Shown: one piece after another, positions 34,739 through 46,834 of the stretch
Layout: each line of letters starts with the position of its first letter
Numbering within the stretch: the first letter of the stretch is position 1
Origin: Coprinellus micaceus
Taxonomy: Eukaryota > Basidiomycota > Agaricomycetes > Agaricales > Psathyrellaceae
Direction: 5' to 3'
Length of the DNA stretch: 64,000 bases
Assembly (NCBI GenBank): GCA_951394405.1
Contig: OX596339.1
Location: 186,001-250,000 of the forward strand
The notes under the pieces: model-generated
What the model saw: the letters and a program-made list of their open reading frames with translations, nothing else
What the model was told of the DNA's origin: nothing
Database searches by the model: none
Made by a program: the position numbers and the translations under genes

Positions 34739-35360
34739 ATCTTATCTTATCTTATCGTTTCCCTTCTCATGTGGTGATGGATTGAGGTGAACAGGGGCTA
34801 AACCGCCTTCAAGCGTTTGTTGCTCCGAACCACGATCTCCCCGATCTCGATTCACATCTCAGCGGTTCTCTCCACCCCCTCGCTCGAACGTACCCCTTCT
34901 CCACGGGTCGTGGGCCCCGCATTGCGAATCTGACTCGCCCCCCTCGTCCCCACGTCCACATTGGGCGAGGTCTCCGAGGCGGGTCGTGGGTCAATCATTG
35001 CGCGCAGAGCACCCACCGCTCCGGACGAAGGGCGTAGGCTGAGACTTAGTACGTCCATCACACTCCCTCGACCAGGACAGAGCGATGTGTACGTCCCTCT
35101 CGAGCGCGATACGGCGGTACCCCACTAGGGGATAGAATCACGCTCCCCTCGCCCCTCGTCCTCGTTGGATGGGGTGTAGGCTAATGCAGATTCATTCTTC
35201 TGACCAAGTACCGCCGTTAATCCGTTTGCGTTAACGGGGTGTACACCTCCCAGGCTTCTTCTGTGGGGCGTCTGATGGACTGGATCTTCTCTCCCAATCG
35301 ATCTCGATCTCGACCGCGACGTCCGCCTTTGCCACACCAATAACCCAGCAAAGCGACCAC
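34739..35360 (-). repeat. Inverted copy of the GATAA-tailed element
   Basis: Starts with (TTATC)3, then carries the reverse complement of landmarks from 30120-31123 (CCCTCGTCCCCACGTCCACA, TCCTCGTTGGATGGGGTGTA, CTTCTTCTGTGGGGCGTC, ATCGATCTCGATCTCGACC). Its tail lies about 240 bp upstream of the ATP20 start codon. Confidence 0.65.
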
Positions 35361-35589
35361 GGCAAGACGAGACGCACACCCTGCACGCTGCCCGCCAGCG
35401 TCCCCGCCCCTCCCTTCCCTTCAGATACGATAGCTACCAGGAACCTGTAAGCCAGTGCATGTAACCTGCGTCTCCTCCATCCGATCGGTGCACCTATCTT
35501 GGTTGTGTCGGCCACCACCCATCGATGGTCCTCCTCGCCATCACTTTGCTAGGCCAACCCAAGTCCACAGACCACCCACCCCCCACGCA

Positions 35590-36010
35590 TAATGGCGAGA
35601 CGCAACACACTCGCCTCCCCACTCCCAAAGTCCCCGACTCCACTTCGCATTGAACGGGGCGAACCGGGCCTCTGGTAAGGCAATCCGAATGCCTTGCGTC
35701 TCACCCGGCTGGTGTGGGTGAGCCCTGTGGTCATACCCCTACGGTGTTGGCTGGTTCAATCTTTCAACACCGACCTCAGCCCGCACCCTGGATGGAAGGT
35801 CTATGTGCCACACTCACCTCGACCAACCACGCCCGCTACGCCGAGACGAGACGAGGCGCACACTCCCCGACCCGCATCCCAGGGCTCCCAGTATCCCCCG
35901 TTCACGTTGAGCGAAGGGACCGGAACTCCGTGGTACGTCCACCTGTATGGCTGTGTGCCTCACACACCGGCTATCGGGTCTGTGCGTCTTGCCCATACAT
36001 ATTACATACG
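35590..36010 (-). repeat. Inverted copy of the tandem ~290-bp unit
   Basis: Carries CTGGATGGAAGGTCTATG, CTCGACCAACCACGCCCGCT and CGTTCACGTTGAGCGAAGGG, the reverse complement of the units at 27170-27620 and 29460-29720. Confidence 0.6.
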
Positions 36011-36329
36011 CTGGACGGGTCTGTCGTGCAGATTCGCTATTTCAAGTACTGTTCAAGTCAGTTCGTCAGGAAACCTGCATACTTCACGTCAATTCGTCAG
36101 GAACACTGCATATTATGCATGCTCAATGAACAGTCCCAGCTCACAGTTCCCCGGTTCCCCTCAACTTCGGGCTGCTGGTCGCCACGCGAAACACGCGATG
36201 TGCCGGTCGCTTTAAGGTACTTACGCTCTCTACATGTGAGGCGAGGAGGCGAGGAGGTGTTTGCTATACAGAAATACGTGCGGTCCATCCTTTCGTTCGC
36301 CGTACATGGAACGGTCGTTGACTACAGTT

Positions 36330-37149
36330 TAACCCGCAGTGCCGCATGGCGACGAGGTGCGGCGATAATGAGGGAGATGGAGGCGAGGCCGATGGGGGCG
36401 AAGGCGGCGAGGGCGAGGGCGAGGGCGAGGGCACGTAACGAGCCCCGAAGAGACGATGACGGGGTGCAACGACGGCCAGCAGACCGCCTCTCCATCTCTG
36501 ACCGGCCCACCAAGACGCGCAAACTCAGCACCGAGGGCGAGGCGGACGATACCACCCCGCGCAAACGCGACGAGAACTCCCAGCCGAGGGATCTGTTGCC
36601 CAGGACTGACCCTGGACAGGCGACGAAGCGGCACAGCGATCCAGCGGGGCCCTCCGTGCACCGGGCACGACGGTCGACTACTACTCTATCTTCAACGGGA
36701 AGGGGACGCTACGGCAGGAAGTCGGAAGCTGGGCCGAGCACGTCGGTCGATGCGGGGTTCGTAATCGACCCAGAGAAGAATGGGGGGGGGAGGGATTACA
36801 GGTTTGACGAAGTTGTGCAGGGGAGGGAGGAGCGCGAGAAGATGCGTGCGGGGACTTGTGAATGCTGTACCGATTACTCCGAAGCGGTTGGCCCCGCTTT
36901 CCCCCTCGACTCCAGCCCCCGCTCTGGCGTTCGCCTCCGAAGAAGAAATCCCAGTCCTTGGACGAGTTCGCCGATACGCCTTTCGTCGTCCAGGCGACAA
37001 CACGAAATTGAGTCGCATAAGAAGAACATTTCGCGGCACAAGGCATAACGGGGAGCGTGTGAAGACGCCGCCGGATTATTGGGATATTGGGTTCCCCGTC
37101 CACGCAGGAGGCCGGTGAGATCAACGAACGTGCGGAGAAGATGCACTAG
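36330..37149 (+). pseudogene. SAE2/CtIP-like DNA end-resection relic
   Basis: Pieces of the SAE2/CtIP C-terminus appear in order but in different frames: DYYSIFNGKG, then DYRFDEVVQGREEREKM and the zinc-hook-like CECCTDYSEAVGP, then KKNISRHK, then KTPPDYWDIGF, then PSTQEAGEINERAEKMH ending at the TAG of 37147-37149. At least three frame changes are needed, one near a run of nine G's at 36782. Upstream the sequence passes into repeat DNA, and no N-terminal coiled coil is seen. Functional SAE2/CtIP promotes MRX/MRN-dependent resection of double-strand breaks, so a working copy should exist elsewhere in the genome (inference). Sequencing errors could cause some of the shifts, but not the lost N-terminus. 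Confidence 0.7.
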
Positions 37150-37404
37150 GGGAAGTTGGACGAGGTTGAGAGGGAGGCTGCGAGTGGGGCGGGTAGGTAT
37201 AAGCGGAGATCCTAGTGCGTTGACGCCCTCTTTGGCCGCATCTCGATTTTTGCTGACATACCTGTGCTTGAATAGACGACTCTGCGGGTGGTGTCACGGA
37301 ACGGTTATCCGTGTACCTGCCTTGTCTGGTCTGCTGGTTCAGATCACCCTCTTCCATGGACTCGAATCTCCCTCGTACTCAGCCGGCCGGCCTTATCTGC
37401 AGCC
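37150..37404. other. Spacer between two pseudogenes
   Basis: No feature seen. Confidence 0.3.
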
Positions 37405-38670
37405 ATGATTAAAATGGCCAAACGACATACCGATGCTTTTTCCTCTTCACTCCTGGATATTTATTGGACTATGGACAGGGACACCCAGCCTTTTCGTGAT
37501 ACCTCTACCTCCCCGTTGAAGAAGCGGACTCCAAGTACCGCAACCCACTTCATGACACCCGTTCACCGCATCTTCTTCCGCTTGGAATAGTCCAAGTTGT
37601 CGAAGAAGCGTAAAGGAACGACGGTGAAGCAGCACAAGCAATCGACATCGCAGGCAGCCCTCGGTTCCATCTCGGAGCGGTCACCCCCAGATGCGATGAT
37701 GACCTCCCCACCCCGCACACCTGAACGCAGCAACTCGCTCAGGACCGCCCTTGGGTTTGAAGCCCAACGCGACGCCTTCGCCTCGTCAGGTGACCGCGTT
37801 TATCCCCCTATCTTAGCTCGTATCGCCACTACAACGGCAACCCCACTTAGGCGCCCAGCCCGTCTGGCCATCCAACAAGAAGACCCCTCCTTCGACGCCG
37901 TCGTCGTCACGACGCTACCCAACTATCCCTTTTGCTGCCACAGGGACCTCCTCAGCATGTCAAAGGAGGAGCTGTTCAGCGTTGCGAGGACCCTGAATGG
38001 CAGGCTGAGCGTGGCTATGGATGTGGACGTGGAGGACAGTGAGGGCGGAGATGACTCGCGGGAAGGTATTTTGCCCAGTCTGGCTTCGAGTCCGTTGGCG
38101 TTGAGAGAGAATAGGAGGGGCTCTGCGAGACTCGCAGCGCTCCCCAGTAGGGTTCCTAGACGCCGGGGTCACGCCCAGTCGACCGACGTGGAGCAGACGA
38201 TGAACGCGCCTGAGGACATGTGTATCAGTCCTTGACGAATCCTTGAGCCGTTGGACGAGGAATCCGAACCCAGCTCTGAAGGAGGAGTAACAGCTCGAAT
38301 TTACGAAGATAGCGACACGGACCCCAGCCTCGCGTCCTCCGGTCTGCTGGACGAACAATCTGCGAAACGAAGAAAGGTATCAGACGACGGTCGGTACACG
38401 AAGGTCTTCTCCGGGCGCGCATCTTTCAACCCACATTCGCCTAGAACCCTTGGATCCCCTTCCAAGTCACCCCTCCACCAACATCAGTCCCCCCAGCCTC
38501 CCCTTCAGTTCAAGTTCAGCGTTCGCCGCAAACCGGTCATGAATGCGCTCGATGGGCTGGGCGTGAAAGCCGCGCCATCGCCTTCTGCTATAGTGTCCCC
38601 GTCTGACTCTATTGACACGCTTTTCAATGGAGGACTAATGCCGCCTTCCGCTGGCCTCCTCGCCAATTGA
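37405..38670 (+). pseudogene. Open frame with two in-frame stops, unknown family
   Basis: One reading frame of 422 codons is open from the ATG at 37405 to the stop at 38668-38670, except for TAG at 37588-37590 and TGA at 38233-38235. The predicted protein is Ser/Pro-rich with a KKRKG basic patch, SPPRTPERSNS, CCHRDLLSMSKEELFSVART and a KFSVRRKPVMNALDGLG segment near the end. I do not recognise the family. Both stops could come from single C-to-T changes (CAG to TAG, CGA to TGA). No GT..AG intron removes either stop. I therefore call it a recent pseudogene; stop readthrough is the less likely alternative. Confidence 0.55.
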
Positions 38671-39522
38671 TTCATTTTCGCCAGCTCCTCGCACGGCTGC
38701 ACTGCGTCTCCAAGTTCTGTCGCCCGTTGCCATCGCCTTCCTTGGTTGTCTCTGATATTCCACTGTAACGTTTGCATACCCTCACACCCTTCCATGGAAA
38801 ATGGATTCTTCGGATAGTGTACATTTGCATTTCCCCTCCGTTTTCTTGTCTGTTTGCATGCTCAATTCGTACTCTACATGGGATTATGGACCCTCGGTTC
38901 CCTCTGGCTTCTTTCAATTGCTAATGACTACATCATATACATGTCCGTGCTTCTCTCCCGGCCTCTGCTGCTTCGACTCCCTGGAATGGTGAGTAAAGTC
39001 GACGTCCTTTCTGATCTCACCTTATTGAGTCCTCCATTCAATTGTTTACGTTGGGTCGACTATGTATAGCTTTTCACTAACGGAACCCACAGACTGGCAG
39101 ATTAACGACCCCCCGGATCCGGGCCCCGACCAGTGTCCCTGTCGTCGCCCCTTGGTACGAATACATCCATTCTTCTCCTCGTCGAGTAACTGACCTGTAG
39201 TGTGAACTACCCCATGATCAGAACCGAGGTATGAGTATAGGCGGGTTTCTGCGACTTGGCTCACCAAGAGACCCAGGTGACGAGCGGCAATCAAAAATGT
39301 GCTTGTCCCAACTGCCATCAATGAATTCGTTGACAGGGAAAAGGCAGCCGGCTCAGCTCGGTTCCCATTGGCCATCGGTGTTGCTGGCCAACGCATTGAG
39401 CGTGTCCTCCCTTGACTTCATACGACCACCACCGCCCAAATCAACGAAGCTAGCACCGGCCACTGGATTGGCTGGCGGGCACCTAGTCTTGGATGTGGAC
39501 AGGTGCTGTAGACCATGGTTCG
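38671..39522. other. Intergenic
   Basis: No gene recognised. The last part should contain the promoter of the DUF6533 gene at 39523. Confidence 0.35.
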
Positions 39523-40950
39523 ATGGATATCGCTGGAGCAGCGTTCATGAGGAACGCGTCCTGTTGTGAGTGATGCGGGGTTTTCCAGGAGTGGTGTCAG
39601 CCTGGGGGCTAATTTTTGGGGGTACAAGTGGCGGCGTTGGTTCTGGTGTTCCTCGAGCTCTTCGCTAATCTAAAGAACGAGGTTCGCTTTATATGGCGGT
39701 GAGTCGTACGGGGACGTCACGAGCTCAAGGGCTGATACATCGACGAGCAGCCGTCCATTCAACCGAGTGAAGATCATATACCTTTTGTCCAGATATACAG
39801 GACTCCTCAGCCTGGTGTTAGTGTTTCTTTGAGCCTCATTTCCGTTAATCCATATCACCTCTCAGGGCTAACGCGTTCATACTCTTCGTCGGCCCTCTGT
39901 CTGAAATACCGGTCGATATTAGGCACTGTCGCAGATGGTTCACTGGATTCGCAGTGATTTCATCTGCCGTCATGTTCGCCGTCGACGCTGTAGCAATGCT
40001 ACGAGGTGAGTCTGCCACCTACGTATTTTGCAACGACTAACTGCTCGAGTGTAGTCTATGTTCTGTATAATCGCAACCCAAAGATTGGAGCTTTCTTTGC
40101 CTCTCTTCTCATGACGGAAGCCACACTGGTAACAACATTCTCAGCTCAAATTATCGGCAAAGTACCTTTCAATGCAGTATGTAATGTTGAGGGGACGCCT
40201 TTCACAGCGGTTTACTTCACGTATGTACCTCCCGCTTCCTCTCCGAGGCCGAATCATTGACTGTGGCTGCAGAGGCGGGATCATCATCACGCAGCTATCG
40301 CTTCTACTCTCCACATATATGAAACGGCGGCAAATGGTGGGGCAGAGACAAGGGCCGATCATCAAGCTGGTCTTTAGAGAAGGCACCTGGATATCGGGTC
40401 TTGTGTGTTGTAAGTGGCGCTCTACCACCTTTCCGGTCGTATTCACGGTCTGTTTCTTAGGCATACCCCTTTTCACCGTCCCCTACACTCTCATTACTGG
40501 TCATGCGAAACCCCACGTTGTTCTCATGTAAGTAGCACTGGCCTACCTCACAACCCACCAGCTCACCGCGAAGCCGTTAGCTGGCCAACGGCCATCCTCT
40601 CTCCTGCCGCATGCCGGGTCATCCTCAACATGTACCTCCTTTCCTTTCGAACACAATCAGCAGAGGGACGGCGCGTCAACCGCAACGACTCGTCGTTTAC
40701 GGACACAGACATCCAGTTCACTAGTTTCTTCGATTTATCAGGGTTCGACGACCAGAGCATGGCCAACTGGCCTTCGGAGTCAACCGGGAACAAGAGACCG
40801 CAAGACAGCGCGAACCCCGCGTCGGATAGTTACCTTTCTTCGCTATCCGATTTATCTCTGTGCCAGCCTTACTCAGCTACCCAAAAACTACCCCAAGCCC
40901 CCGCCAGCCTCTTACTCATGGATGATACGATGTACCGCCAAGCCAGTTAA
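39523..40950 (+). CDS. DUF6533-domain membrane protein
   Basis: Eight exons (39523-39565, 39629-39698, 39751-39816, 39866-40005, 40055-40220, 40273-40409, 40461-40527, 40581-40950) join to 352 residues. The N-terminal DUF6533 domain reads LAALVLVFLELFANLKNEVR, FIWRRPFNRVKIIYLLSRYT. Further hydrophobic segments and the hallmark MLRVYVLYNRNPKI follow, then FREGTWISGLVC and a final ACRVILNMYL. The last ~100 residues are polar and Ser/Asp-rich, probably cytosolic. The family is abundant in Agaricomycetes and its function is unknown. The first exon is short and its ATG is chosen by frame and splice fit only. It is the second DUF6533 gene of the window, more complete than the one at 14393. Confidence 0.82.
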
Positions 40951-42193
40951 CACGGTTCCGTCGTTGAACCACCTTGGGCGTTCGGTGTAGCCTGTGAGTC
41001 GTGCATGACGGAGTGGTAGAGGGTGGAAGCGTTGCGCTGCGAGAAACAGTACATTAGAGTTGAAGGCAAAATAGGCGTGGAAAGAACGCACCTTATGTTC
41101 GACGCGCCAATTGTGGACAACCTGTACCATTGAGCGGTGAAGGGAAGAGAAGAAGGTGCACTGGTCCGTTTGATCGTTGTTTGAACTCTCTGCCGGAGAA
41201 TGAAACTGCGCTCTCACCCGTGCCGCCACTCGGCTCAGGCTACGGCCTCAGACGACGAGAATATTCATCCAAGTCTCGCTTCCCCTTGAGTAGCCCTTCA
41301 CTGGAGAAGGAGGGTACATCCTCAAATTGTGGGATAGGTAGTAAATAGACCTTGGATGCATTATTTCAAGTTAGCAAAGCCAAGCATCCCGATGGTCCTA
41401 GGTTAAGGACCTTTCAAATAAATTGGTGCAGGGATGTGCCTCCACATCTCGCAAAACGTGGAAGGAACGTTCCTTGCAATCTCTGGTCCAGCTGTGTGCC
41501 CCCACAGTGCTCTCACACTGGTGAAAGGCGGTAGGCAGGTGAAAGGCACCGCGCGTCCAGATTGAATTCCCACACCAAATCAACCTTTCGTCCATTTGGC
41601 GGTGTACGGCCATTTACAGCACTCGATTACTTCCAAGAACACAGGTCAATTTTGGCGGTGCTTGCGTTTACCGAATCGGGGTTGCACATGGCAACACGTG
41701 CTTCGACTCTTTGAGCGCCACCAGCATCGCGTTCTACCTCTTCCGACAAACCTCATACCACCTCACAACACCTCGCAAAGGCCATGTTTCACAGTTCATA
41801 TTCAATTTCTGGGCCACGCAAGTGTTATCCACGCACTCTTCCAATTCAGTAAGTGATGTCTTGGTGATGTCACATTTGGTTGCCGGTTGGGTCTCGCGGT
41901 ACGCGAGATTCACCAGTGGTGGCCTCGGTAGCACCAATACACCCTATATTACATTCACTATTGATATCTATGTACCCTTCGATAAATATTTTGAGTCTGA
42001 CCAACACCACCCACACGGAAACCAGGCGGAATCCAAGCTGGGTCCGTACGGACTCCGCATGAAATCCGGGTGGTCATTCATGATTCCGGTGGCTCCGAGT
42101 GTACGACTGGAATTCACGTGGAATCCGTGCGGACACCGCATGGATGTGTGGGGGAGAGGAAAGTACAGCGAGGCACCGGCTCTAGCGAGGTAG
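40951..42193. other. Intergenic
   Basis: No gene recognised. Short imperfect GGAATCC-type repeats lie around 42020-42130. Confidence 0.35.
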
Positions 42194-42206
42194 ATCTTAT
42201 CTTATC
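42194..42206 (-). repeat. (TTATC)2 tail of an inverted element copy
   Basis: Two TTATC units, followed by a GAGGCGGAGATTTATTTAG-like segment as at 53145. Repeat-like sequence continues to about 42480 (CCTCGTCCTCCACGCCCAC). Confidence 0.5.
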
Positions 42207-42849
42207 TCACCCGTTGAGATTGAGGCGGAGATTTATTTAGTTGGACAGAAGAGGCCAGTGGCGATTTGGTCTTTGCCTCAAACCACAAAGTCGTCGGCAC
42301 ACCTCATGAACGTCCATTGCGTTCGATCCCTCGCTGGCTCAGAAAGATTGCCGAGATCGTCGATCCCATTGCCCCTCTCTCGCACTGGGTCGTGGATCCC
42401 GCATCGGCACTTCGACTCCCGCCCTCGTCCTCCACGCCCACTTTGGGTGCAGTGGTGAGGTGACCGTGGGTCGAAAATCGCCCGTTGTGCGTCCACCACC
42501 CCTAATGAGTACGATGGACATCAACTCGCCAACTACTCGGTTGAGCTCGACTCTGATTCCCCCGAGTATCCTGCCCACCTGCAAGTGCACTTCTTATCGC
42601 TGCCTGCTCTCAGCCTACGCTGAACTCAGCGTTCCAACGGTCCTGAATAAGGTGGTACGTCGACCTCATCGGTGGCCGATAAGACACCAAGCGTTGTTCC
42701 TGTGACGAGACGTACTCCGGCACTCGTCATTGTAGCACCGCCCCCTGTACCGGAGAAGGGTGGAGTTGTTGTCCGTATTATTCTGTAATTGCGCCGGATG
42801 GGGTAATTCGTGGCGGGAGTTCGGGGACGTCTACATTAGTCTCTGGAGG

Positions 42850-44060
42850 GTGGTAGGTATTGGTACTGAAATATAATGAATGCATTCGCGCCTTGCGCCC
42901 ATAGCTCGATTTGGGGCCATCCTAAAATGCATTAATCCTTTCACGTTGTGTCGCGTGACCATGGACCATCGCTTCGCGTCTTGCCTCGGTCTTGCCTTCA
43001 AGTTCTTACCAAGACCACAACCACGGTCATCACTTCCCCCGAATATCTTGAACGTCTTCGTTCGAGATCGGCAGGACTGGTGACCCTCATTCAACGAACT
43101 CCTCCTAAACCAAAAAGACATAGAGCATACTTGCCGGCGCGATTGGAGCAACGAGTTTAAACTCACCCGGGCACTCACCATCTCGGCGCCTTGTCTATGA
43201 TGGTGCGGGTGGTCACTACCCGGGTACCCTGACCGCCCTTGCTTGAGTTCATACCGCTGCTGTGGACGTCCTCCCTCGTACTCTTCCTCGTAGGAACGTG
43301 ATACTCTCTTTCGCCTCGCGGGTTGGGTTCTACTCGTACTCGTATTATGATGGAGGGGTGTCCGAGGGATTTTGACGGAAGGAGTTGGCGATGTTATTTG
43401 AGGTTAATAACTTATTCATATGGTGCCCAAACGTTTAATGTGCTCCACACGGTGACGAAGGAAGCCAATGCCTCGTCTCTCCGGCGTGGGGTCGATGAAT
43501 GGTGAAGAGAGATCCACCCTCTGAACAAACAACGACAAGCACCGTGCCACAAGCTTCGATCGTGTGTGAAGGGAACAGTGAATCGTGATTCATCCCTTCT
43601 TGACTTCTTACCACCACCATCGATTCGCTCTATACGCTCTATTCTATCCTCTGCCTCTCGCCAGCTGGTGTCGGTGGCGCTCCGAGCCCTGAGGAACTAC
43701 GGTGTATGTGTACAGGCGACCCGTGGAGGCTATGGCTCTGGATTCGCTCTCAGAGAGGGGATATGCTCTCTTTTAGAGCGGACTTGGCCTTACCATGTTG
43801 TCTTGGGCGTTGCCTGTACACTCTCCGCGGATGCCGAGTGGAACCCTTCCTGCCTCTGGCGCCGATTAGATCTCCCTCGGATAACGCTACATGCAACTCA
43901 CGGCTGCTCTGGGGTTCTTGTTGTTTCCCCGCTACGTTCTCTTCTATTCTTTGGTTCAGGGTTCACGTACCCCGCGACGCCTAGGTCCTGGACGACGGGA
44001 TGCGAGGTTCGGTGGTTTAAATCGGGAGTGTCGTTGGGTCCTCTGCGGCGTTTGTCGATC
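42850..44060 (-). repeat. Inverted partner of the 26.3-kb repeat
   Basis: 42850-43030 is the reverse complement of the 26450-26620 motifs (TGGTACTGAAATATA, ATTAATCCTTTCACG, GACCATGGACC). 43910-44020 matches 26320-26400 inverted (CGTTCTCTTCTATTCTTTG, CGACGCCTAGG, GGGATGCGAGGTTCG). The open frames here are repeat noise. Confidence 0.6.
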
Positions 44061-44939
44061 GGAGGCTCGGTGAAGTTCCCTTATTAAAGCCCGGTAAATC
44101 GCATCCCTCAGCTGGGCCCAACGAACTGGGCAGACGGGCTTGGTCTCTAGTCGTCTAGCTCAGCACTTCGAGCTGCTTGGGGGTGACGCGCGATACTCCT
44201 CCACCAGGTCCCTGGAGTACGCGCGGGGATGTGGCGTTATGGACGAATTGGACGCAGACCTAGACGTTCTATCCTCACGTTGAGGGTGGAATTCTACGGT
44301 CTTTGTCTTCCGTGGCGAAACCTCTGAATCCATCTCTGCTATATTGCTTCGACGAGGTGAGTAACCTTTTTACTTTGACCGCTGATGAGTGACAGGGACG
44401 GGGATGGGGAGGTTTCGTCGAGGTCTTGCGACTTCCGCTTATTCTCTCGACAAAGTCGAGAGGACGCCTGGAAGTCTCAGGTGTTTGTACTGCTCCCTCC
44501 CCACCTGAGTCCGTGCCTTCCTTGCTAATATGCCGTTGCAGCGTCCAATGGTTCGCTCTCTGGAGTTTATACCATGTCAATGCGTGAGGGGGGTGGGAGT
44601 GCTGAGGTCGCTGCCATTAGTGGTTGCCAAATTTCTTCAACTCCAGCCCAGTGCCCGGAGCAGCAGCTCGGGTTCGAAACTTCGGATCCTTTAGCTCTAC
44701 CTCGAAAGGGATTTCCGTCTCGGTTATGGTTTGTTGCTTCGGGAGGGGTCTTCCTGCTACTGGAGGGCCTGGGTCTGACCTACCGGGATGGATTCCCCTG
44801 TTGTTCCTGCACTCTGCTGCCGGTGACGTTGAGCGTATGCTAGTGAGTTTTCGTCCACTTACCTATCGTCGAATAGGTAAATAACCATCGGAGGTCCCGG
44901 GGTACGCCGAGACACCTCTCCAAACGCCTCTCAGCAGCC

Positions 44940-45339
44940 ACCGAGGCAAACATCGACACTCGTGCTGAAGCAACGACAAACCTCGTGTGTGACAAGAATC
45001 ATCTTGGGTACCTCTTCTTGTCTTCTTACCACTACGATCGCTCCGTTCTCCATAGCCCCTTCACGCTAGCACCTCCCTCTTCACACGTGTATTCGCGAAA
45101 ACGACTTCTCTCTGGCGTCCACCGTTTGTTCGCTTTCCGTCTTCTAAACATTCTGGACTTGGCGACCTTTAGCGTTTGAAGACATCTTCAGTCCTCTTTC
45201 GCGTTCACCGGTTTTCATTGGTAGGTCCAAGAGTATTTACCGGGACCTAAGCTCTTGTTTATATTGTTGAACAAGAATATAACTGTCGAAACGCTCTCGA
45301 CGTGTCAGGAATTGCGCCCTCTGCCTATCTCTTCTAACG
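44940..45339 (-). repeat. Inverted copies of the GTCACACACGAG module
   Basis: 44950-44995 is the reverse complement of the 32381 motif. 45110-45310 matches 28610-28760 and 31200-31400 inverted (GTCCACCGTTTGTTCG, CGTTCACCGGTTTTCATTGG). Confidence 0.6.
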
Positions 45340-46200
45340 GCCAAACATCGACACTCGTACTGATACAAAGCCAAACGCAGTGCCTCGTGTGTGACAAGAA
45401 TCACCTCTTGCCTTCTTACCACCGCCACGAACCCTGCTTCCTTTCTTCATACCGTCACTCACATCGATCGATACCCACCCGCCATCCCTGACGAGGGGTC
45501 GGGGACTGACGCTGTGGACGGAGTCCAACATCGCGCCACGACCTCGGCGATCGTCGCCTTATTGGCCCATCGATCCAATATTCAAGTTAATGCAACCCTG
45601 GCTTAGTGGCCTCTCCACGACCGGACTCGATACCCCTCCATCTCTCTGGGGAGTGACGGCCCGTGAATCCTGCGTGAGCGCTTTTGGCTCGGCCCCCTCG
45701 TCCCCCACGCCCACGTTGGGTCTGGTATGACTCGAGGTGTGTAACGATTCAAAGCTGCATACCAGTTTCACAGTCCCATGACTCGGACGAGGAGAGGGCC
45801 CTAGTGGGAACTTGCACCTTCTAGCTTTAATTTGTTACAACCCCTTAGTCACCCCTGATCTATCTTCAAGTTCTACTGGCACTCGATCAACGCCCATCAC
45901 ACTCCCTCGACCAGGACGGAGTGTTGCGTACGTCTCCCTCTTGAGCGCGATATGGCGGTACTGGAACGGCGGATGGACTCACGCTCCCGTTCACCGATCG
46001 TCCCCGTCGGATGGAGTGTAGGCGAACGTAGATTGGACATGTCCGTTAAGTACCGCCGTTCATCAGTTTGGGCTACGGGGGTGTACCGCTCCTTCATCCA
46101 CTGGACGTTCGACGCATCGATGATGGGGCTGAAACTTGTCCGCCATTGCCAATCGATCTCGACCTCGATCTCGACGACTTCTACCTATGCCATCCGCGTC
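45340..46200 (-). repeat. Right arm of the ~0.8-kb inverted repeat
   Basis: Reverse complement of 27840-28610 with few differences, including CTGCTTCCTTTCTTCATACC, GCCTTATTGGCCCATCGATC and CTCCCCAGAG-type motifs in mirrored order. Confidence 0.75.
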
Positions 46201-46232
46201 AATCCAACCACACGACCACGACAAAGCGAGAC

Positions 46233-46610
46233 GCATAACCTACGCATCGGCGCCGACTACATCAAGTGTGAGCTCGAAGACATCGAAGCATTCGTAGACA
46301 CTCGACTCTCCTTCTCCAAGGCACTAAACACCACCGCCACACCCACGATCCCAAGCCTTAATTACATCCAAATGTACGCCACCTGCAAGCGCTCTCAGGC
46401 TCAGAGTGATGAAGAAAACACGACACCTACCGGGCCCTTCGGAACGAGGCCAGACCCCCTTGCTCTAAAGATGAAGAGTGCGGAGGAGCCGTTGGGTGCA
46501 CTTGGAGTCCGGGCTGACTTGGATTTACCAGTCCGTCTTCGTGGCTTGATACGGTGTCGGTGTTCAGGAGGAAAGCGCCCAAGAAGTTTAATCCGTGGCA
46601 GGGGCTCGTA
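46233..46610 (+). pseudogene. F-box/LRR gene fragment
   Basis: The peptide LRIGADYIKCELEDIEAFVD is clearly related to LRLDCIKCEIEDVTSFVNGR in the F-box protein at the right edge. The fragment has no F-box, starts directly out of repeat DNA, and lacks neighbouring gene sequence, so it is a displaced piece. Confidence 0.5.
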
Positions 46611-46834
46611 GATAAGAGGGACGAGGAGAGGCGGTTTCCCGAGCACGATTGGAGTTGATACCCGTTGTGAATAATTACCCTCGGAATGTAATCGCTTGGG
46701 AAATGTCTCTACCCAAGAGCTCAATCGCCGGCGTGAAGAAGGTAAATTGTGTATACGTGTTCAATTATCGATTTGGGCCACTACTCGGCTCATACTTGTA
46801 GGGCTGCATACAATGCGAAAGGACAACGTGTCTT

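Noticed and set aside
33687..34739. 350-codon minus-strand frame
   Set aside because: It is out of frame with the ATP20 exons it overlaps and is rich in Pro/Ser/Arg, a shadow frame.
35714..37048. 444-codon open frame as one gene
   Set aside because: Its first third is inverted repeat DNA and its last third is the SAE2/CtIP relic; it is an accidental fusion.
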